NCBI GenBank assembly: GCA_945879145.1
Contig: CAMCUZ010000005.1
Span: forward strand, 1-64,000
Reading direction: 5' to 3'
DNA length: 64,000 nucleotides
Source: an uncultured Mediterranea sp.
GTDB lineage: Bacteria; Bacteroidota; Bacteroidia; Bacteroidales; Bacteroidaceae
The notes beneath the pieces are model-generated. The model had not been told where the DNA came from, ran no database searches, and saw nothing but the letters and a program-made list of their open reading frames with translations. The translations under genes and the position numbers were made by a program. Below are positions 17,735-24,450 of the stretch, in pieces. How positions within the stretch are numbered: position 1 is the first letter of the stretch; each line of letters begins with the position of its first letter.

Positions 17735-19276
17735 TCAGAGTCTCTTCAGCAGTGAGGGGATGCTGACACGTTCCTCAATAAGGCTGCAGAGATCACTGAT
17801 GGCTACACGTTCTTGCTTCATGGTGTCGCGGTCGCGCAGGGTGACGCAGCCATCGTTAAGTGTTTCGTGGTCCACTGTGATGCAGAAGGGAGTGCCAATA
17901 GCATCTTGACGACGATAGCGCTTGCCAATGGAGTCTTTCTCGTCATAGCGGCAGTTGAAGTGGAACTTCAGGCTATCTACAATCTCGCGAGCTTTTTCGG
18001 GCAGTCCATCTTTCTTAACCAGCGGCATAACGGCAAGCTTCACAGGAGCCAAGGCTGCGGGTAACTTCAGTACGACGCGACTTTCTCCATTTTCCAGCTG
18101 CTCTTCTTGGTAGCTGGCACAGATGATACTGAGGAACATACGGTCCACACCAATGGAAGTTTCGATAACGAAGGGCGTGTAGCTCTCGTTGCTCTCGGGG
18201 TCGAAGTATTTGATGCTCTTTCCGCTGAACTTCTCGTGTTGTGACAGGTCGAAGTTGGTGCGGCTATGGATGCCTTCAACCTCCTTGAAGCCGAAAGGCA
18301 TGAGGAACTCTATGTCGGTTGCCGCATTGGCGTAGTGAGCCAGCTTCTCGTGGTCGTGATAGCGGTAGTGGTCGTCGCCAAAGCCCAAGGCTTTGTGCCA
18401 CTTAAGGCGTGTCTCCTTCCACTGCTTGAACCACTCCAGCTCGGTGCCGGGCTTCACGAAGAACTGCATCTCCATCTGCTCGAACTCGCGCATACGGAAG
18501 ATGAACTGGCGGGCCACGATTTCGTTGCGGAAAGCTTTACCAATCTGTGCGATGCCGAAAGGAATCTTCATGCGGCCCGTCTTCTGCACGTTCAGGTAGT
18601 TGACGAAGATACCCTGTGCCGTCTCAGGACGCAGATAGACCTTCATTGCGCCATCGGCCGTAGAACCCATCTCTGTCGAGAACATTAGGTTGAATTGACG
18701 TACCTCGGTCCAGTTCTTGGTGCCACTGATGGGGCAGACAATCTCTTCATCGAGGATAATCTGGCGCAGTTCGTTCAAGTCGGGACCAGCATTCATCGCA
18801 TCGCTGTAACGCTGGTGCAGCGCGTCACGCTTGGCCTGTTGCTCTAGTACGCGGGCATTGGTGCTGCGGAACTGTGCTTCGTCGAATGATTCACCGAAAC
18901 GCTTGGCTGCCTTGGCTACCTCCTTGGCAATCTTTTCGTCATATTTGGCAATCTGGTCCTCAATCAGCACGTCAGCGCGGTAGCGCTTCTTCGAGTCGCG
19001 ATTGTCGATGAGGGGGTCATTGAATGCGTCCACATGTCCACTGGCTTTCCAGATGGTGGGGTGCATGAAGATGGCGCTGTCGATGCCCACGATGTTGTCG
19101 TGAAGCAGCACCATGCTCTGCCACCAGTATTGCTTGATATTATTTTTCAGTTCTACGCCATTCTGTCCGTAATCATATACAGCACCGAGGCCATCGTAAA
19201 TTTCGCTGCTAGGGAATACGAAGCCGTACTCTTTGCAGTGGGACACGATTTTCTTGAAAACATCTTCTTGTGCCAT
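17735..19276 (-). CDS. glyS: Glycyl-tRNA synthetase (alpha2 type)
   Basis: A 513-residue class II synthetase charging tRNA-Gly. N-terminal FPSSEIYDGLGAVYDYGQNG is the family opening. Motif 2 reads FGIAQIGKAFRNEI with FRMREFEQMEMQFF, and motif 3 is VIETSIGVDRMFL. A C-terminal anticodon-binding domain starts near LAPVKLAVMPL. This is the single-chain eukaryote-like form usual in Bacteroidetes, not the alpha2beta2 form. A putative -7 box lies at 19322. Confidence 0.96.
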   Translation of the reverse strand: MAQEDVFKKIVSHCKEYGFVFPSSEIYDGLGAVYDYGQNGVELKNNIKQYWWQSMVLLHDNIVGIDSAIFMHPTIWKASGHVDAFNDPLIDNRDSKKRYRADVLIEDQIAKYDEKIAKEVAKAAKRFGESFDEAQFRSTNARVLEQQAKRDALHQRYSDAMNAGPDLNELRQIILDEEIVCPISGTKNWTEVRQFNLMFSTEMGSTADGAMKVYLRPETAQGIFVNYLNVQKTGRMKIPFGIAQIGKAFRNEIVARQFIFRMREFEQMEMQFFVKPGTELEWFKQWKETRLKWHKALGFGDDHYRYHDHEKLAHYANAATDIEFLMPFGFKEVEGIHSRTNFDLSQHEKFSGKSIKYFDPESNESYTPFVIETSIGVDRMFLSIICASYQEEQLENGESRVVLKLPAALAPVKLAVMPLVKKDGLPEKAREIVDSLKFHFNCRYDEKDSIGKRYRRQDAIGTPFCITVDHETLNDGCVTLRDRDTMKQERVAISDLCSLIEERVSIPSLLKRL

Positions 19277-19321
19277 GTCGTTTTTGCTCAGTTATTTTAT
19301 TTTCGTTGATTAAATTGGCCG

Positions 19322-19329
19322 CAAATATA
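19322..19329 (-). promoter_or_regulatory. Putative -7 box for glyS
   Basis: TATATTTG on the minus strand fits TAnnTTTG and lies 45 bp before the glyS ATG. No matching -33 box at the right spacing was found. Confidence 0.45.
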
Positions 19330-19393
19330 GTGTAAATTCATGAAAGTCACAGCGCTTTCTCACGTTTTTTCATAAATCCCTTCATTTATGTGC

Positions 19394-21253
19394 TTATTTA
19401 ATGGCTTTTTTGAGTGCTTTGCTCCAGATGCTGTAGCCCTCTGGGCGCAAGTGCAAGCCATCGGTGGTGAGCTCGGCCTTGAGCACTTCGGAGCCTTCTG
19501 ACTCGGTAAATAGGGGATAGAGATTAACGAAAGTAAGGCGCGGGTCGTTGCGTTCTTTGACCCAGGCTTCTAATTGGTGGTTGATGGCTGCGAAGTGGGA
19601 GGTCTTGCCGAGGAGCCGCTTGTAGCGATTGAAACTCTCGTTGATGGGGAGCAGGCTCTGCAGGTAGAGGTGCGTCTTGGGACACTCGCGCAGGATTTGT
19701 TCGGCTAGGTGGCAGATGGAGTGGGCGATGGAATCCACGGAGAGGTCGTGGCTTACATCGTTGGCTCCCGTCAGCAGACAGATAGCGCGAGGTTGGGCAG
19801 GGAGAATCTGGTGGAGGCGTTGTGTGATACCGGGTACGTCGTCGCCGATGATACCACGGTTGACCACATGCTTCATACCCAGTAGCTTGCCCCAGTCACC
19901 ACCACCCTCGGTTAGGCTATTGCCCAGCATCACGAGGTCCTTGTCGGTGATGGCAGGTTCGTTGTCGAACTGCAAGTAGCGTTTGCGGTAGTGGGGCGTG
20001 GGCTCGATGCCGCAGCGGCCTTGGTGATAGGGGCTGAGGATGGAGGCGGCCACAGTGTTGGCCACGAGTGTGCGGAGGCGCACCACGCTCTTGGAGTCGG
20101 CGGGGTGAACGGCGTTGGTGAGTAGAATCACCGAGGTATCGGTCTCAGGGTCTATGACGATGCTGGTACCCGTATAGCCCGTATGGCCGTAGGTGGAGGG
20201 GGAGAAGAGGTTGCCGTTATTGCTGGCGTAGGGGGAGTAGCTATCCCATCCAAGGGTGCGACCGAAGGGCATCACCTCGCGTGGCACTCGACGCATGGCC
20301 TCAACGCCCAGGGGAGAGAGGATGCGACGACCATTCCAGCTTCCACCATTCTGAAGCATGGCGCAGAGTATCGCGATGTCGTCAGCTGTGCTGAAGAGGC
20401 CAGCATTGCCGCTGATACCTGCGTTGAGAATGCGGGCCAGCGGATCGTGTACCTGTCCGCAGAGCATTTGGCCGTTAGCTTGCCGTTCGGTTGGGGCAAT
20501 GGGGTAGCTGACCACCAAACCAGGTATGTTGACCCAACGCTCTTTTTCGTCCAGTCTGCAGGGGTGGTAGTCGGTGTGGGTCATCCCAAGGGGCTGGAAG
20601 ATATGCAGGCGGGCAAAGTCGCGTAGTGACTGACCACTGATATGCTCTATGAGGTATTGCAGGGTGACGTAATTGAGGCAGCTGTACTGGAAGTTGGTGC
20701 GGGGTGCGAATTGGCGTGGGCAGGTGGCGATGTAGTGCATCAGGCTGTCGCGACAGGGCGATCCATACTGCTTCTGTAACTGAGCCACGGGGGCATAGGG
20801 TGGCAATCCCGAGGTATGGGTCAGCAGGTCCTGTACACGGATGGTTATGTTTGTGCCGTCCTGCCAATCTTCAAATTCCGGTAGGTAGAGGTTGACGGCA
20901 TCTTGCAACCGTAGCCGTCCCTGTTCGATGAGAATCATAGCGCATAGTGCGGTGCTCATCGGCTTGCTGCACGAGGCCATGTCAAACTGCGTATCGATGC
21001 TCATCGGTTCCTTCTGCGGCTCGAGGGCGCGCTGTCCAAAGGCCTTGAGGTAGGCCATCTTGCCGTGGCGTACTACGGCAAGCACGGCTCCGGGAATCTC
21101 ACCTTGCTGCACGGCCCGGAGCAGTACTGAATCGACTAAGGCTAACCGCGAGGCATCCATGCCCACCTCCCAGGGCAACACACGCTGTAACTGCTGCGCT
21201 CTGCCTATACTGGACATGGTGAGTATGATAGATAATATAATTAGGTGTTTCAT
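19394..21253 (-). CDS. Serine hydrolase (beta-lactamase fold) fused to SGNH esterase
   Basis: A 619-residue exported two-domain enzyme with a signal peptide ending near SSIGRAQ. Residues about 35-400 form a class C beta-lactamase/DD-peptidase-like domain with the SxxK motif S94-C-S-K97 and a YSCLNY counterpart of YxN. Residues about 435-619 are a complete SGNH/GDSL esterase: GNSLTEGG with S446, TGANDVSHD (block III) and DGLHLRP (block V Asp-His). It is the last gene of the MurNAc-salvage run, 40 bp after murQ. A natural guess is that one domain trims peptide or ester bonds and the other removes acyl (for example O-acetyl) groups from wall sugars, but no substrate can be read from sequence. 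Confidence 0.8.
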   Translation of the reverse strand: MKHLIILSIILTMSSIGRAQQLQRVLPWEVGMDASRLALVDSVLLRAVQQGEIPGAVLAVVRHGKMAYLKAFGQRALEPQKEPMSIDTQFDMASCSKPMSTALCAMILIEQGRLRLQDAVNLYLPEFEDWQDGTNITIRVQDLLTHTSGLPPYAPVAQLQKQYGSPCRDSLMHYIATCPRQFAPRTNFQYSCLNYVTLQYLIEHISGQSLRDFARLHIFQPLGMTHTDYHPCRLDEKERWVNIPGLVVSYPIAPTERQANGQMLCGQVHDPLARILNAGISGNAGLFSTADDIAILCAMLQNGGSWNGRRILSPLGVEAMRRVPREVMPFGRTLGWDSYSPYASNNGNLFSPSTYGHTGYTGTSIVIDPETDTSVILLTNAVHPADSKSVVRLRTLVANTVAASILSPYHQGRCGIEPTPHYRKRYLQFDNEPAITDKDLVMLGNSLTEGGGDWGKLLGMKHVVNRGIIGDDVPGITQRLHQILPAQPRAICLLTGANDVSHDLSVDSIAHSICHLAEQILRECPKTHLYLQSLLPINESFNRYKRLLGKTSHFAAINHQLEAWVKERNDPRLTFVNLYPLFTESEGSEVLKAELTTDGLHLRPEGYSIWSKALKKAIK

Positions 21254-21293
21254 TGTTGAGCTTTGCTGTGATGAGGATCAGTAATAGGGTGCA

Positions 21294-22109
21294 TTATTGG
21301 GCATTCCGGTAGGCATCGACGGCTTTCTTCACCGAGCCATGCATCAGCAGCAAGTCGCGGGCTTTGCCATAATCCAAGCCCAGTTCCTCCACAATCATCC
21401 GCGTGCCGCGGTCGATGAGCTTCTTGTTGCTGAGCTGCATATTGACCATCTTGTTGCCTTTGACACGGCCCAATTGAATCATCACCGAGGTGGTGATCAT
21501 GTTGAGAATCATCTTCTGCCCGGTGCCCGACTTCATGCGCGAACTACCTGTAACGAACTCTGGACCTACAATCATCTCTATAGGTACATCGCTTTCTGCT
21601 GCCATGGGCGAGTCGGGATTGCTCGTGATACAGGCTGTCAGTATGCCGTGGGCACGTGCTTCGTGCAGGGCGCCGATAACGTAGGGGGTGGTACCGGAGG
21701 CGGCGATGCCAATCACGGTATCCTTGACGCTGATACCCCGTTCACACAGTTCTTCCCATCCTCGGTGGATATCGTCCTCAGCATTCTCCACGGGGTTTCG
21801 CAGAGCCGTGTCGCCACCAGCTATCAGTCCGATGACCAGCGTAGGGGGCATGCCGAATGTGGGTGGAATCTCGCTGGCATCGAGCACTCCGAGTCGGCCA
21901 CTCGTCCCGGCACCCATATAGAATATCCGCCCCCCTTGCTTCATGCGGGGTACAATCTGTGTCACTAGTTTCTCAATCTGCGGAATGGCCTCCTTCACGG
22001 CCAGGGCCACCTTCTGGTCTTCCGTATTGATGCCTTCTAGAAGTTCGCGTACACTTTTCTTCTCCAAATCGTTGTAGAGCGAAGGCTGCTCTGAGATTTT
22101 CACAAACAT
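21294..22109 (-). CDS. murQ: N-acetylmuramic acid 6-phosphate etherase
   Basis: A 271-residue SIS-domain lyase that splits MurNAc-6-phosphate into GlcNAc-6-phosphate and D-lactate in the cytoplasm. The signature GAGTSGRLGVLDASE, the FGMPPTLVIGLIAGGD segment and the catalytic region VENAEDD are all present. Length is slightly short of E. coli MurQ (298) but typical of shorter homologues. It follows the kinase by 160 bp, the largest gap in the run, which holds a REP-like palindrome. Its by-product D-lactate links it to the dehydrogenase at 24451-27411. Confidence 0.94.
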   Translation of the reverse strand: MFVKISEQPSLYNDLEKKSVRELLEGINTEDQKVALAVKEAIPQIEKLVTQIVPRMKQGGRIFYMGAGTSGRLGVLDASEIPPTFGMPPTLVIGLIAGGDTALRNPVENAEDDIHRGWEELCERGISVKDTVIGIAASGTTPYVIGALHEARAHGILTACITSNPDSPMAAESDVPIEMIVGPEFVTGSSRMKSGTGQKMILNMITTSVMIQLGRVKGNKMVNMQLSNKKLIDRGTRMIVEELGLDYGKARDLLLMHGSVKKAVDAYRNAQ

Positions 22110-22214
22110 AGAGGAATTGAATAAATTACAAATTACAAATTACTAATTAAAAATTTAATCCCTTATCCCTAATTCCTAAACCCTAATTACCAATTTATAC
22201 TGGTGGGTGTTTGC

Positions 22215-22238
22215 GGGCGCAAAATATTGCGCCCCTAC
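22215..22238. repeat. REP-like palindrome between kinase and murQ
   Basis: GGGCGCAA-AATA-TTGCGCCC is a perfect 8-bp stem with a 4-base loop, followed by CTACA. On the minus strand this reads TGTAGGGGCGCAA..., a form I recall as a dispersed palindromic element in several bacterial phyla. Upstream (22125-22195) the gap also holds AT-rich TTACAAA and CCCTAA repeats with no coding signal. Confidence 0.6.
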
Positions 22239-22269
22239 AAGTGGTTCATCACTAAACACTAGTTCTTAA

Positions 22270-23112
22270 TCACTGCTCGGAATGAAACTTCAGCAACCCC
22301 TCCATGGGGGCTTTGATAATGAGGCCCAGCTGGAGGCCTAGTTCGGCCATCGTTTCGCTCAGCAGCTCGCGGTAGTACCACGCCACGGAGCCGTTGAAGC
22401 CCACGCGGTAGGGAGAGTAGTCGTACTGCATCACATTGCGTGTGAGGAACGCCTTGAAGCTCTGCTTGATCAGCTGTCGCACTTCGGGTACCTCAATATG
22501 GGCCGCGAGGAAAGGCGAGAGACTGGCTAGGAACCGGTTGGGGAAGGGTTGGCGATAGACGCGGTCGATAATCTCTGCCGGAGTCAGCCCGTACTGCTTC
22601 AGAAACTCTTCCTTGAGCCCTGCAGGCAGTTGATTCTTCAGCAGGTCGCCCACGAGCAGTTTGCCCAACACGGCTCCACTCCCTTCATCGCCCAGGATAA
22701 AACCAAGAGGCGAGACGTTGGCTACTATTTCCTCTCCATTATAGAAGCAGGAGTTACTTCCCGTGCCCATGATGCAGGCGATACCTGCCTCGTGGCCGCA
22801 CACCGAACGTGCTGCGGCTAGCATGTCGCTGTTGACCTCTATGCAATCCGCATCGAGCATCAATACGCGTGAAATAGCCCGGCGTACCTGTTCGACCTTG
22901 TCGAACGCACAGCCGGCACCGTAGAAATAAACGGCCTCAGGACGCTTTCCTTCCAGTCCGGGTAGGAGCGAGGTCTGCATCTCGGTAACCATCTCCTCTT
23001 CGCTCTGAAAGAAGGGATTCATGCCTTTGGTGGGGATGCGCTTCAGCGCCACTCCCTGCTCTGCCATACACCAATCAGTCTTGGTTGAGCCACTGTCTGC
23101 TATCAGTATCAT
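22270..23112 (-). CDS. murK: MurK-like BadF/BadG-family sugar kinase
   Basis: A 280-residue ASKHA-fold kinase of the BadF/BadG/BcrA/BcrD ATPase family. The phosphate-1 motif is intact (IADSGSTKTDW, D6), followed by ACIMGTGSNSCFYNG (phosphate-2) and GFILGDEGSGAVLGK. In Tannerella forsythia a kinase of this family, MurK, phosphorylates MurNAc and sits in an operon with murQ and the transporter gene murT. The same three-gene neighbourhood is present here, so MurNAc 6-kinase is the best call; GlcNAc kinase is an alternative. A paralogue lies at 39791-40639. Confidence 0.82.
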   Translation of the reverse strand: MILIADSGSTKTDWCMAEQGVALKRIPTKGMNPFFQSEEEMVTEMQTSLLPGLEGKRPEAVYFYGAGCAFDKVEQVRRAISRVLMLDADCIEVNSDMLAAARSVCGHEAGIACIMGTGSNSCFYNGEEIVANVSPLGFILGDEGSGAVLGKLLVGDLLKNQLPAGLKEEFLKQYGLTPAEIIDRVYRQPFPNRFLASLSPFLAAHIEVPEVRQLIKQSFKAFLTRNVMQYDYSPYRVGFNGSVAWYYRELLSETMAELGLQLGLIIKAPMEGLLKFHSEQ

Positions 23113-23205
23113 ATTGTCTTGGAGTTAAATAATCGATTCAAGTTTCTTTAATCTATCTCTTTCTTTTTTCTCTTTTTCAGCTTATGCCGAATGTCAGGTT
23201 GCATA

Positions 23206-24393
23206 TTATATCTTAATGTAAATGCGTCGTTTGTAGAGCGGGTAGCCGATGCTCCAGCAGAGGGCTACGAAGAGTAGGGCATAGGCCAGCGAGCCTGCAG
23301 TTTCGCCCAGCAGGGGTTGGAGCACATCGCGATAGAGCCGGCCGTGTAGGCCCGTGCTGCCTAAGAGGATACTGAGCACGCCACCTAAGACGTACATGAA
23401 GAGTGGGTTGACGCCAAAAGCCTCAAAGAACCGGCTCCAACCCCTTTTCCCCTTGACGTCGATGATCCATACCAGTACACCCAGCAGGCTGGAGGCCATC
23501 CCACAGGTGGTCAGCACGAAAGTGGGTGACCACACCTTCTTATTGATGGGGCAGCCGTAGCTCAGAAGCAGGCCGCTGAAGGTCAGTACTGCACCCACCA
23601 GGAAGAGCTTGACCAACAGTGTCGTGTGGGCATCACCTGCCCCCTTTGAGGTCTCGTCTTGCCCTCTCCTCGCCTCGTTTGCCTCGGGGCCAAAGAGCAT
23701 ACGTCCCACTGAGAAGCCCAGCAGAACGTGGGCGATGGAAGGCACCGTGCTGAGGAGTCCTTCGGGGTCGATGCCATGGTCCCTGTACATGTGGGCCGGA
23801 GTGAGCAGGGTGCGGTCGATTACTGAGAGTATATTCTCTTCGCCATAGACAAAGCCGTTGCAGCTGAGCAGTACCACTCCGTAGCCCACCAACAGCAGGC
23901 CAGTAATCCAGGGAATAAGGCGATGGTTCAGGGTGAGAGCCATCAGCGAAGCAGCACAGTAGCAGAGTGCCAGCCGCTGCATCACGCCTAGGATGCGCAT
24001 GCGGTCGAAGGTCCAGACTGATGCCCAGAGGTTCTGGCTGAAACTCAACTCTTCGGGGGCTGAGGCCCAGTAATAGCAGCAACGGGAGAACCAGCCGATG
24101 GCCATACCGATGACGAAGATGACCAGCGTGCGGCGGACTATTTTCAGTGCCGTCTCGCGGCTCAAGGTAAAGCGGTACTTCTTGAGCGAGATGTAGGTGG
24201 AGATGCCCATAATGAACATGAAGAATGGGAACACCAGGTCGGTTGGAGTAAGGCCGTTCCACTCGGCATGACACAGCGGTGCGTAAATGTGGCTCCACGT
24301 GCCAGGGTTGTTGACCAGGATCATCCCTGCAATGGTGATGCCACGCAGGATATCCAGGGCCAGTATGCGTTGACTAGGATTGACGTTGCTCAT
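23206..24393 (-). CDS. MurT-like/NagX-like membrane protein (DUF5009 group)
   Basis: A 395-residue protein with roughly ten membrane helices, from the acyltransferase-like group that includes human HGSNAT and bacterial NagX. The hallmark near residues 38-62 is CHAEWNGLTPTDLVFPFFMF, preceded by LDILRGITIAGMILVNNPG. As I recall, the T. forsythia MurNAc transporter MurT is a membrane protein encoded next to murK and murQ, and this gene holds that position. It could therefore be a MurNAc permease, or instead a transmembrane acetyltransferase acting on amino sugars. The sequence supports the family firmly, the function only by context. Confidence 0.75.
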   Translation of the reverse strand: MSNVNPSQRILALDILRGITIAGMILVNNPGTWSHIYAPLCHAEWNGLTPTDLVFPFFMFIMGISTYISLKKYRFTLSRETALKIVRRTLVIFVIGMAIGWFSRCCYYWASAPEELSFSQNLWASVWTFDRMRILGVMQRLALCYCAASLMALTLNHRLIPWITGLLLVGYGVVLLSCNGFVYGEENILSVIDRTLLTPAHMYRDHGIDPEGLLSTVPSIAHVLLGFSVGRMLFGPEANEARRGQDETSKGAGDAHTTLLVKLFLVGAVLTFSGLLLSYGCPINKKVWSPTFVLTTCGMASSLLGVLVWIIDVKGKRGWSRFFEAFGVNPLFMYVLGGVLSILLGSTGLHGRLYRDVLQPLLGETAGSLAYALLFVALCWSIGYPLYKRRIYIKI

Positions 24394-24450
24394 GATGCTT
24401 TCTCTTGTTTTATGCTCTTATTCTTTTGTTTTATCGTATCTACGGCTGGC

